A stretch of 64,000 nt of DNA. Source: Populus alba. Lineage: Eukaryota > Streptophyta > Magnoliopsida > Malpighiales > Salicaceae. Positions 48,727-60,623 of the stretch are shown here, in pieces. Below the pieces are notes generated by a model. That model had not been told where the DNA came from. It did not search any database and saw nothing but the letters and a program-made list of their open reading frames with translations. How positions within the stretch are numbered: position 1 is the first letter of the stretch; every line of letters begins with the position of its first letter. The stretch spans positions 7,014,392 through 7,078,391 of the forward strand of contig NC_133297.1 of NCBI RefSeq assembly GCF_005239225.2, written 5' to 3'. The position numbers and the translations under genes were made by a program.

Positions 48727-50397
48727 CTAGCCTTGGTACCCGCGCTATGCCGCGGGTATTTTTTTGTATAAAAATATAAAAAAAAATAACAAAAATTTAA
48801 AAATTTTGGGTTTTTTTTGTAAGGCCATACCCAAGAATCTTGGGTTTGGCTGCAACGCCTGACCTAAAAGTAATATTTATAATATTAATAATAAAATTAA
48901 ACTTACATGATCCAAGTTTAAGTGAGCTTAATTGCAACACCGGACTTAAGAATTTTGGATGTGGGTCTGGCTATAAGGTCGTGTTATAAAAGTGTGATAA
49001 TTAAATAAACTAATTTAAAAAAAAACAAAGAAAAAAAATCAACATGAAGGAAAAAACTAATGAAGAAAAAGAAAAAAAAAATGAATTAATTGGGTTAACC
49101 TTTTAAACCAGGTTATCCCGTAAAACCTGAGATTCGCGTAATGAAAGTTTGATAACTAAATAGAAAAAAAATGACGGGTTTACCCAGAATTAATTGGGTT
49201 AACCCATCAAACCAAGTTAACCTGTCAAGCTCAGGATACGTATCATGAAAGTATGAAAATCTGATAATTAAATAGAAAGAAAATTAACTTTAACAAACTA
49301 AACTAAATGAAAAAAATAACTCGTCAAATCAGGTCAACCCATCAAACTCGAGATCCGTATCATGAAAATCTGATAACCAAATAAAAAAATTTAACATTAA
49401 CAAACTAAATCAAAACAAAAAAATTCATTAAAAAAAATTAAATTCTATTTAGTTATCAAACTTTCATGACGCAAATCCCAGGTTTTACGGGATAACCTGG
49501 TTTAAAGGGTTAACCCAATTAATTTAATTTCTTTTTTTTTTCTTCATTAGTTTTTCTCTTTCAGTTGATTTTTTTTCTTTGTTTTTTTTAATTAATCTAT
49601 TTAATTATCACACTTTTATGACACGACCTTATAGCCAGACCCACATCCAATATTTCTGGGTCCAGTGTTACAGTGTCTTGAGTTTGGCTACAACACCTGA
49701 CCTAAAAATAATATTTATAATATTAATAATAACATCAAACTTGCATGACCCAAGTTTAAGTGGGGGTGACTGCAATACCAGATCCAATAGTCTCGGATGT
49801 AGGTCTGGCTGCAAGGTCGTGTCATATAAGTGTGATAATTAAATAGATTGATTAAAAAAAAAAAAACTAACAGAAAAAAAAAACTAATGAAGAAAAAGAA
49901 AAAAAATGAATTAACTGGATTAACCCGTCAAATCTGGAATTCGCATCATGAAAGTTTGATAACTAAATAAATGAAAAATTAACGGGTTTACCTAAAGTTA
50001 ATTGGGTCAACCCATCAAACCAAGTTAACCCGTCAAGCCAGGATATATGTTATGAAAGTCTGATAATTAAATAGAAAAAATTTAATACCAACAAACTAAA
50101 TCAAACAAAAAAAATTCATTTAAAAAATAAAAAAAATTAAAAACAAAAAAAAAATAAGACAGTTAAATAATATAATATAATATAATAATAATATATTAAT
50201 AATGAGTAAAGTGAGGCGTGAAAAAAAAAAAACTTTACTGATGCTTAGGAATAATATAATATAATATAATATAATAATAATAATATATTAAAAATGAGTA
50301 CAGTGAGGCTTAAAAGAAACAAAAAAAAAAAAGACTTTAATTCACTGATGCACAGTAGGCGTGGGGAAGCTACAGTGTTTTCCCCACGCGTTTTAGA
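48727..50397 (-). mobile_element. Non-autonomous Helitron unit 2
   Basis: The second tandem copy. CTAG is at 48727-48730 and the hairpin at 48738-48757. The body is almost identical to unit 1, with small differences in homopolymer length and a few substitutions. It is joined to unit 1 by the six bases GTTCTA (48721-48726). Near-identity implies recent multiplication. Confidence 0.8.
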
Positions 50398-50403
50398 GTT
50401 CTA

Positions 50404-52073
50404 CTAGCCTTGGTACCCGCGCTATGCCGCGGGTATTTTTTTGTATAAAAATATAAAAAAAAATAACAAAAATTTAAAAATTTTGGGTTTTTTTGTAAGG
50501 CCATACCCAAGAATCTTGGGTTTGGCTGCAACGCCTGACCTAAAAGTAATATTTATAATATTAATAATAAAATTAAACTTACATGATCCAAGTTTAAGTG
50601 AGCTTAATTGCAACACCGGACTTAAGAATTTTGGATGTGGGTCTGGCTATAAGGTCGTGTTATAAAAGTGTGATAATTAAATAAACTAATTTAAAAAAAA
50701 ACAAAGAAAAAAAATCAACATGAAGGAAAAAACTAATGAAGAAAAAGAAAAAAAAATGAATTAATTGGGTTAACCTTTTAAACCAGGTTATCCCGTAAAA
50801 CCTGAGATTCGCGTAATGAAAGTTTGATAACTAAATAGAAAAAAAATGACGGGTTTACCCAGAATTAATTGGGTTAACCCATCAAACCAAGTTAACCTGT
50901 CAAGCTCAGGATACGTATCATGAAAGTATGAAAATCTGATAATTAAATAGAAAGAAAATTAACTTTAACAAACTAAACTAAATGAAAAAAATAACTCGTC
51001 AAATCAGGTCAACCCATCAAACTCGAGATCCGTATCATGAAAATCTGATAACCAAATAAAAAAAATTTAACATTAACAAACTAAATCAAACAAAAAAATT
51101 CATTAAAAAAAATTAAATTCTATTTAGTTATCAAACTTTCATGACGCAAATCCCAGGTTTTACGGGATAACCTGGTTTAAAGGGTTAACCCAATTAATTT
51201 AATTTCTTTTTTTTTTCTTCATTAGTTTTTCTCTTTCAGTTGATTTTTTTTCTTTTGTTTTTTTTAATTAATCTATTTAATTATCACACTTTTATGACAC
51301 GACCTTATAGCCAGACCCACATCCAATATTTCTGGGTCCAGTGTTACAGTGTCTTGAGTTTGGCTACAACACCTGACCTAAAAAAATAATATTTATAATA
51401 TTAATAATAACATCAAACTTGCATGACCCAAGTTTAAGTGGGGGTGACTGCAATACCAGATCCAATAGTCTCGGATGTAGGTCTGGCTGCAAGGTCGTGT
51501 CATATAAGTGTGATAATTAAATAGATTGATTAAAAAAAAAAAACTAACAGAAAAAAAAACTAATGAAGAAAAAGAAAAAAAATGAATTAACTGGATTAAC
51601 CCGTCAAATCTGGAATTCGCATCATGAAAGTTTGATAACTAAATAAATGAAAAAATTAACGGGTTTACCTAAAGTTAATTGGGTCAACCCATCAAACCAA
51701 GTTAACCCGTCAAGCCAGGATATATGTTATGAAAGTCTGATAATTAAATAGAAAAAATTTAATACCAACAAACTAAATCAAACAAAAAAAATTCATTTAA
51801 AAAATAAAAAAAATTAAAAACAAAAAAAAAATAAGACAGTTAAATAATATAATATAATATAATAATAATATATTAATAATGAGTAAAGTGAGGCGTGAAA
51901 AAAAAAAACTTTACTGATGCTTAGGAATAATATAATATAATATAATATAATAATAATAATATATTAAAAATGAGTACAGTGAGGCTTAAAAGAAACAAAA
52001 AAAAAAAAGACTTTAATTCACTGATGCACAGTAGGCGTGGGGAAGCTACAGTGTTTTCCCCACGCGTTTTAGA
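50404..52073 (-). mobile_element. Non-autonomous Helitron unit 3
   Basis: The third tandem copy. CTAG is at 50404-50407 and the hairpin at 50415-50434. The same GTTCTA joint separates it from unit 2 on the left and from the large element on the right (52074-52079). The repeat period is 1675-1677 bases. Confidence 0.8.
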
Positions 52074-52090
52074 GTTCTACTAGTCTTGAT

Positions 52091-52110
52091 ACCCGCGCGA
52101 TGCCGCGGGT
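52091..52110 (-). terminator. Helitron 3' terminal hairpin of the large element
   Basis: ACCCGCG and CGCGGGT pair around a six-base loop, seven bases from the terminal CTAG (52080-52083). In Helitrons this hairpin marks the end of rolling-circle transfer; it is not a transcription terminator. The equivalent hairpins of the small units are at 47063-47082, 48738-48757 and 50415-50434. Confidence 0.85.
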
Positions 52111-53144
52111 GTCAAAATCTGTAATATTTTTTTTTGCACATGTTATATGGGAATAGATAGTATATTCACAAAGTTAGTTGCAAAAGTCAAGTTCAGATAG
52201 TTAACAAAGTTAGTTGCAAAAGTTAGTTCAAGCATAACAAAAGCAGTGAGAGGTAAATATTTTATGCTTTATACATATAGGTAGAGAATTGGACGTGAAT
52301 GAGCAGCAAGCTGTATCAACAACGCAGATGGTGAAGACGCCCAATCAGGTTGTGATGTTGGAAAAGCAAGCATTGACTAACCCAATGTTAATTGGCTTCC
52401 TATTGGAAAAAATCAGTGTAACTGTAAGTTATAAATTTTATACAGCAACAAATATTAAATTTTTTTTAAAGATAAATCAGTAATGAGAAATGAAGATGTA
52501 ATTATTGTTGAGCATGTGAGTTCATAAAGAAGGGAAACTAATTAGAAGTAGATGCTTACTTTTTCAGGTGATGAAACGGAGAGGCGCTGCTTCTTTGAAA
52601 GTTGAGGTGCAGGATTGTCATCATCTTTGTAGAGATGCTCCTTTGATGAGTCTTCGTTGAAGGGTTTTGGGTGGGGAAGCTGGGTGCTGAATCATATGTT
52701 GAAAGGAAGTACTTAAGGAATGGGAAATGTAAACAATGTGAATGAAAGACAAAACAATTTATTTATTAGTAGAACAATTAAGTAATAACTTTCATAGGAT
52801 GAATGTAGAACAAATATGAGATAGTGGTGTCTTGGAAGTTAATATCTTGAAATCAAAAAATAAGAATAAAAAATAATGATATAGCTGAAAAAAGATTCCA
52901 CGGGATGATATTTGCATGCCAAATAAGATATTAAGAATGAAAGGGAAGACTATTTATAAAGTTGTTGATCAGGCAAGGAATAATTACTAAAGGAATGCAT
53001 ATCAAAGAAATGAGATAGTGGCCTCCGCTGGTGTGTCATGTTTGCACTGAAATTATTTGTTATGTGTGGGGAGGCAAAGCAAACCTGTCGTGTGGCTCAG
53101 CATCATTGAAGGTTAGTGCTCTTTTTGACTGGCGATGGCAGCTG
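52111..53144. other. 3' non-coding part of the large Helitron
   Basis: Between the RPA stop codon and the terminal hairpin. The minus strand at about 52560-52700 encodes a hydrophilic stretch (including DDDNPAPQLSKKQRL) that resembles the tail of Helitron RPA proteins. It may be an alternative last exon. Otherwise nothing is recognised. Confidence 0.5.
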
Positions 53145-55523
53145 TCATAGAACGTGTCTTTTTTGTGGAGAGGTGTCATGCTGTGAAGCTGGAGTCTGAA
53201 TCTGAGATTGATCTACATCCAAGGGATCTGCAACGTTTGGTGTTGGAGGGGTGAAAGTCCTTGAACTTCCAGCAGCAGAGGTTATTGAGGCTGGCGTGTC
53301 AATGTTTTTAATGGGGCTAGGTGGGCTAACAGATGCTTCAGTTGGTATTTCATCAAAGATGTTGCAAACATATATCTCACATCTGCCGAGAACAGATTTG
53401 TATGCTCCAAATCGAAGCTGAAATATTTTTGTCTTGTTTAATTTCTCAATCATTTGAGGTGGAACAGTAAATGGGTCAGTGAATTGTTTGTCGAACACCA
53501 AATGATGAGCTGAAGCATTGAAAAAATACTCAGCTGTCTTGCCAGAGAGAAGAAAATTCGTGACATCTTGACCATCGCTGACGATGCAGTTAAGTCTGAA
53601 CCTAAAAGATATGAAAAAGAGCTCCAGTTAAGAATGAAATAAAAGCATGTGTTAATATATGTTTAAGCTGAAAATTCAAGGATGTTTTGGTATGCATATT
53701 AGTTGAACCATGGGATTGGTGCAGAGGATGGATAGTCATGCTCCATGCATCGCAAATTATTAGGGAGTCCAGAGAGTGGCTTGTTGCAATCTGGACAGCT
53801 TTGACACCACCATCCCTTGAAGAGATCATAATCAACTATGAAAGCTTTACATGTAAATCTTTCATTCTGCAGGTGTCAATTAAAGCACAAAGTCATACAT
53901 TTTTTTTTCATAAAAATGAAGGCTATGCAGTGTTGGCGATTGCCAACAACAGTGTAATCATAATATTATAGGGGTCTGGAACCAGCCATCAGATATAAAA
54001 TTATAGGCCTTGAACTTCTATGCCATGATTCTTGATCCTAGACACTATATTTGATGATCTATCTCTATTAGACAATTGCTGGGATTGGGCATCACGACAT
54101 GAATTGCAATAAGTAACATTTAAAGAATAACATAATAGATACCTTGTGTTCGTATGGGTCCATACAGAGGATCTCTCTTATTGTTCTTCTATTTTCATTT
54201 ATCTGAGTTTCCAATGAGAGGACAGCTCCTGATGATGGAGGCAACTGGTGTAAGTCAACAGCCATTTGAGCATAGCTACAAAAAGATAAAGAAAAAGGTG
54301 TTGAGAATTAATTTAAACATTAATACATAAATTGGATTTTAACAAATGCAAAAGGTTCGAAGAATATAGAAATTTACTAATGCTTGTATGCTAATAATTC
54401 TGGTATGTCCGGGTTAAAATACCAAACTGAAGCTGCGGTGCCAATTAGATTTGCAGATCCTATAAAAAATGTAACAACCACATATTTATCGGTGTATATT
54501 TAATGTGAAGAGGTTATGAAATTTGAACCGAAAAGCTAATAACATTGAATGATGGTAGGCTTGATGATAGAACGAAGGAAACCTCTAAATTCAGAGACAC
54601 GAAAACCAGCAAAAGCAACGATAAGAGGAGAATCTTGTTCTGCTAAAGAAGCGTCGTCAAAGCTTCGAGCAATGTCACCCCATAAAGTGATACGAAGCTC
54701 CTCGCCTCTAAACAAAATAAAAGTATATTAGACTAATGCTAGGAGGAATTCAATATAATAAATAATTTGAATTTATCATTAACCGTATATTTTCAAGGAT
54801 GAACTCCATTTTGTCTTCAAGTGTTTGCCCCCGAACCAAAATCTTTTCAATTGGTTGTATTGCTTTCAGCCTACCGAGAACATCTATATAAATAATTGAA
54901 TAGTCATGTCAGTGGAATGAAAAAACTATGCATGATACAGTTTGGTACATAAGGGTAAGAATGAAGAACACCTGTGAGAAGTCTTGATCCTTTTTCTTTG
55001 TTAAGGACATGTGCAAAATCTGTGAAATTAAAGTAATATCGTGGAATTGAAAGTGGGGGAGAATTGAGGCGAGTGACTTTGGTGTCAGACTTAAGATCAA
55101 CAACAGCTTCATGGCCAACAACAGCATTCATGTAGCGATTTTCAAAGGTGTAGAAATTTTTGACTTCATAATATCCACCTTCAATAATGATTGAAGAAAA
55201 ATGTGCAGCATCTCTAGATTTGGCTGATCCTTGTATTGCACCACCCTTGTTCATTTAAAAAAGGCAAATAATTGGTGACATTGCATAATTGCGTGGGAAA
55301 TTAAAAAAATGGACCAAAAAAAGCATGCAAGCAGAGGCAAGAATTTGAAGAAAACAATAATAAAGATCATATTAGTAGATATGTTGCATACCTCACGATC
55401 AACAAATAGGCAATTGAAGTTTGTTGCTTGTCCATTTTGTTTTGGAATCCAAACACGACATACTCGAGCTCGGATCAAAGGGTAGAAAATATATTTTTTA
55501 ATGTTGTGTAAATGAATAGCCAT
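53145..55523 (-). CDS. RPA1-like single-stranded-DNA-binding protein of a Helitron
   Basis: Replication protein A large-subunit homologue carried by plant Helitrons, thought to coat single-stranded DNA during rolling-circle transposition. Eight exons in transcript order: 55523-55392, 55245-54972, 54883-54784, 54707-54544, 54459-54378, 54275-54143, 53866-53709 and 53601-53145. The sum of 1500 nt stays in frame and encodes 499 residues. OB-fold parts are visible, for example PRYYFNFTDFAHVL, EELRITLWGDIARSFDDA and ERFTCKAFIVDYD. The C-terminal zinc ribbon has its cysteines in WWCQSCPDC and LRCMEHDY. The start is the first ATG after an AG acceptor, so an extra upstream exon is possible. No disruption was found, unlike the neighbouring RepHel. 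Confidence 0.8.
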
Positions 55524-55705
55524 CACTCTGCATTTAAAAAAAGCAAGGAAAAATTGAACAAATAAGTGAATAATTAAACATGAGATTAAAATATAAACAT
55601 AGTAGTAGATCTAAATGGAACCCAAATCTGAAAATATAAAGCTAATATGGCAGAAAAGTGTCATCATAAAAGCATAAATTTTTTTTATATATGTTGAAAG
55701 AAGAC

Positions 55706-58700
55706 TCATAGATGTTCAAGGTTATGAATAGGGAATTTTAACACACAAAAGATACAACAACGAATACAAAGATTACCTTTTGGTAATAATTGAATGATAT
55801 CCTTGTAAACAATGTTTTTGGCATAACATGATGGTTTTCCTTCATGATCGAGGGAAATGATTTTAAGTCCATTCTTTGATGTAACTCTTGATAAAGCAAC
55901 ATATAATTGACCATGACTGAAAACTTGTTCTTTCAAGAAGACACCAACAATCTTAAGTGATTGTCCTTGGCTTTTATTAATAGTCATGGCATAGCAAGGC
56001 CTAATAGGAAATTGTCTTCGTTTGATTGTGAAGGGGCATTTTTTATCATTAACTGGAAAGACAATTCGTGGAATAAAAACTCGATCTCCAATGTTAGAAC
56101 CGGTAATAATTTGGGCTTCAATAATTCGCTCGGCAAGCTGTGTAACAATAAGCCTTGTTCCATTGCATAAACCAGCAGAGGGACTAAGGTTCCGAAGTAA
56201 CATAATCGGTGTGCCAATTTTCAAAGAAATACTGTGTTGGGGCACACCATTAAAGTCAAGCTGGTTGATAAATTCAATTGGATACAATAAATCAATGTTG
56301 TCAATATCACCAGAAGTTGTTTGGATAGAATCACAACTAAGAAAGTTGTATTTATGACCAGGTATAATATCAAGGATAAAATTATTAATCTCAGAAACAG
56401 TTAGGTTCTTCGGTGTAACAATTGCTCTGTCTTTAAAGTAGAATGGGTCAAGATGAGCCCTTTCAATATCAGGATATATGGCAGAGACAATAGCTGCAAT
56501 TGGAGAATCAATTACTTCAACCTGAAGCTCACATGGGATTTTGATAAATGCCGCATCATGATCATCCGAAACAGCCAAATCACATATTTGTCCATCACCA
56601 ATTAAAAGGATCCACTCTGCAAACTGTCTAAGTTCATCCTTTTGGTCTGGGCTTAAACCTTCAGCTGATAGTCGCATATTTTGATTCAAAGTGAGGAATG
56701 TGAATGCAGACCATAGCAATGAGCTAGTAAAAGAAGCATTAATTATTTCTTCTTTTGTTCCTCCAGGTATAACAGGAAGAATTTGTCGGAAATCCCCACC
56801 TAATAAGACAGACTTGCCACCAAATGGATTGTTAAGTCTAAGAACATCTCGTAGAGACCTGTCCAAAGCTTCAAAACAGAATCTATTATTCATTGGAGCC
56901 TCATCCCAAACAATGAGTGATGTCATCTCCAGTAGTCGTGAAAGGTGAGTGTTGTGTTTAATCTCGCATGTTGAACTCTCATTAACTTCTAATGGAATTT
57001 TAAATCTAGAATGGGCTGTTCGCCCTCCAGGTAATAGAAGAGAAGCTATTCCAGATGAGGCAACAGCAAGAACAATTGAACCTTCAGATCTAACTCGATT
57101 AATAATTGTATGCCATAAAAAAAGTCTTTCCTGTTCCACCATGACCATGAACAAATATGAGCGCTTGTTTTTTTTTGTAGTATAGATGTAATAACAGAAT
57201 CATAGATGTTTCTTTGACATGGATTAAGAAGTGGCATAGCCAATGAATGGTTATTTCTAAGCTCAGCAAGATCATAGCTAAGCTCTTCCCTTAAAAGTTT
57301 GTTCCTGACTTCATCCATCAATCGACCATTCGGCATTGGAAGTTTATGATCTTCCAACGATGTCCCGGAAGCATTAAAAAGTTGTTCAAGCTCATACAAC
57401 ACATAGTTCTTAAGTTCGTCATCAGACAAACGAACGTTTCAACATTGAGAAAGAAGATCTCAGATGATATTCAATGTCATCATGCATAGAGTGCCAAAAT
57501 TGATCGAAAAGACTATTTGGATCAGCAACCTCGCAAAACATAATAATATTAATAAAAAGTTGCCTTAGCTGTGGAGAAGAAGCTGTTGGAATAGCTTCAC
57601 CAAATGCATCTGACCATTCTTTTATCATCTCCTAAGAGTCCCAAAGCCTTGCATGCAAGTTGAAAAGTTGGAAATATTGTACCAGAGATTTGCCGCAAGT
57701 CTTCGAAGCTCTTTGCTCCTTTAACATGATTAAGTAACATTCTGAGAAAATACAACTCTCCAGCTGCAGGATGGACATACACAATGCGACCAAGGCAAAA
57801 TCCACGTGATCTAACAATCCATTCTTTTTTGCCTAGCATCCCAAACATACTTGTTTGGAAACTGTGAGTAAAATAGATCTCGTGCATCGACATCAACCCT
57901 GTTGCGCTCAAACCACTCTGTGAGCATTGTCTTATTAATGCCAGGTCTCCCAAGAACTGACGATAAGGATTGATTACCTGAAAAAAACACATGGTGTTGT
58001 AATGGCAGATGGACTTGAAGTCTTTCAACAGCTGGGCTCCTTGAATGGATTGGGAATTGGAATAAACGCCATACTGCTTCATATGGACAAATGAATCTAC
58101 AGTTCAGATAAGCTTGTATTTCATCATCAGTATCTTTTTTCATAACCATTCTGCATCGATCAGCTCCTTTGCTAACATACTTAAAAAGATACTTGATAAG
58201 CAGAGATTGACAACAAATTTCAACATTAATGTGTGCATTGTATCGAAGCAAAAGTTCTTTGTTGTATGGGACAACATGACAATTTGACAGGGAAATGCCA
58301 TTTTTAACAATGTGACCCATAGGCTGCATGCGTCGTTTATAGTAAACAAAGCCATTCTCACCAAAGATGGTTGCATCTTTGTTTTTTTTTTGGAAATTGT
58401 TTGGAACATTTATTCTTTTCCATACATTGAGCCTTTGGATTTGCAGCACCACATGGACCATGCATCATAAATTTTGAAACTATCTCAAAGCAAATAGGAT
58501 CTTGATGCTTGTCAGGTATTTCAGCTGAAATAATAGAGTCAACATCCTCAGGCGAACGGAATTTGAATTCTGGAGCTAGCCAAACTAACAAATGAGTATG
58601 CGGCAAACCTCTTTTTTGAAACTCCACAGCGCAAACATCTAAAAAGAGAATGCAAGTAAAGAAGTCAAAACAGATGTTTGTAGAAGGATAAAAATAAAAA

Positions 58701-60623
58701 CTTGAAATTTAAGAAATAAAAAAGAAATACCAGCAATTGTCCGCCCAAAAGGTTTTCCGGACTTGATGAATGACATCATATCAATTAGTTTGGAATGAAA
58801 TACCCTTGCTATGATGTCAGGTTTGTCCTCAGGTTGATAGCCCTTTGTTTTTTTTAATTTCTCGGCGAATTTCAGGCCAATTAACATTGCAGGTAAATGT
58901 GATAAAAAGATCAGGATTCCCATAACATCTACATATAGCCATAGCATCTTGGTAATTATTAACCATATACCGAGGGCTTCCTGTTAAAGACGATGGAAGT
59001 ATAATTTTTCCCTGTAGTTGATCCATCAGTATCACCTCTGGCAATAGCATCATGTATTCCTTTGTAATGCTCACTTCTAAGATTTTCTTGGTTTGCACGT
59101 ATAAAATCTAAACGTTCCTCTTCAACATTAACAAATGCATCAACCAAAAATTGTTGGTACAATCGTCCGCCTTTTATGAGAGTGCTTTCTTGTTTTTCTC
59201 TTTCATGAATGAGATAAGCATAATAGGCTCTCATTGAAACCTTTTGTCTTTTTTTAGGTGGTTGCTGCTCTTGATGAGCTAATGGAATATCAGTGTGGAA
59301 ACCATCCTCACCATATGGAAAAAGAAGTGGGTAATGAAGGGACATAAATTTTGGATGAAGCTTTGAGATCCTCTGAAGTGTTCCAGATAAACTTTCAATA
59401 ATTATGTCTCGATCAGATCGACAATGACCAATGTCCCCAACAACCAAACCACCAATGTCATTTAAAGAAGGATCGTCGTATTGCCTTGAGTCATCATCTC
59501 TTTTACCAATTAACCGAAGTTTGAGTTCTGGAACCTCGACATCCCCAAGTCTTTGTCGAGCATGACGGAACAAACGAACCAATTGATTAGATGAATCAAG
59601 CATATTGATTAGACCAACAACAATGTCACTATCCAAGCTTGATTGAAAATTTTCATTGCAGAATGGTTGCAGCCGGTTAGAAACCTCATTATCTGTATCA
59701 AAAAATATAAAGCTGCGCAAACTTGGGGCCTTTATTATCCATGGGAAGAAGAGAACCCATAACATGGTGGCAATATCCATTGACCTTAAAAACATAAGAT
59801 CCAGGTCGAGAATTAACAGAATTATCTACCACAGCCCCCATGGATGTGAAAGCGAACATTGAGTTATAAGCACGAATTTCACGCCGAAATTTTTTGGATG
59901 ATGAACCATTGTTTGGGTTAAGAAGGTTATCAAGATAGCTAGGTGTTTCTTGTGGAGCAGGAAGCACCACCTTTCCATTATTACAACAAAGTGTAAAGCA
60001 TGGGTTTGTTTTAGATGAACGGGCCAATCGTTCTTGCAACCAAAAAAGAGCGTTGCAATGCTTACACTTGTATGTTTTATCGCCAAAATCAATGTATTCA
60101 ATTAAATAACCTGTAAAAAATAAAGGTAAGATACTTGGAGGAATGATATGAAAGAGGTAATTACAAATAAAGGAAAAATGGCTACAAAAGGTACATGATT
60201 GGATTACATACGTCTTTTTTTTTTCTGGTATGATGCTTGACTTATAGTAGATTGATGATTAACGGTTTGCTCAGAGAATCCTTCAGATTCATGACTTGAA
60301 ACTACATCACTACAGTGAAATGAAGCAAGGGCGATAGATTGTGGAGGATTGGATTGCCTTGCAGCACTAATTTGATTAGTTCCAGTTTGCACTATGTTGC
60401 TTGATAAGGAGAAGGTGGTTTGTATATCTATGTGCTGGCGTGAACAGACCAAAGTGCCAACTCCTTGAGTATGTTGTGGAGCAGATGGTGTATTTGAAGA
60501 GCTTGGGTTATCGGATAGCAAGATTCTATGAACGGGGGTTTCATAGTCATTCAAAACAAATTGTGAGGATTGAGAAGATGGCATATATCCATCCGATTGA
60601 ACATGTCCGTCAGGACTTGTCAT
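55706..60623 (-). pseudogene. Helitron RepHel gene (HUH replication initiator plus PIF1-type helicase), frame broken
   Basis: Drives rolling-circle transposition when intact. Three exons on the minus strand: 60623-60212, 60110-58731 and 58638-55706, both introns GT-AG. Parts in order are a CxxC zinc motif (YKCKHC), a Helitron-like N domain (MRAYYAYLIHEREKQ), the HUH motif in GLPHTHLLVWL and the two-tyrosine motif YLFKYVSKG. The helicase follows, with Walker A GHGGTGKT, Walker B LIVWDEAPM, GGDFRQILP and a final YVALSRV motif. The frame is interrupted nine times, each time by one extra base in a homopolymer, between 59705 and 57117. No other stop codon interrupts it. Discounting those nine bases, the exons sum to a multiple of three (1572 codons). 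It is either a recently damaged gene or an intact one with sequence errors. Confidence 0.85.

Noticed and set aside
47089..50665. Repeated small open frames (74 and 87 codons) in the Helitron units, plus and minus
   Set aside because: They recur only because the units are repeated, contain the terminal hairpin or inverted arms, and show no domain or start context.
47052..52083. Regular 1.68 kb repeats considered as a satellite array
   Set aside because: Each period is bounded by a Helitron 3' end (hairpin plus CTAG) in fixed orientation, and there are only three copies, so tandem Helitrons explain it better.
52289..52483. Plus-strand frame of 64 codons just inside the large Helitron
   Set aside because: It lies in the 3' non-coding part of a minus-strand element and has no recognised domain.
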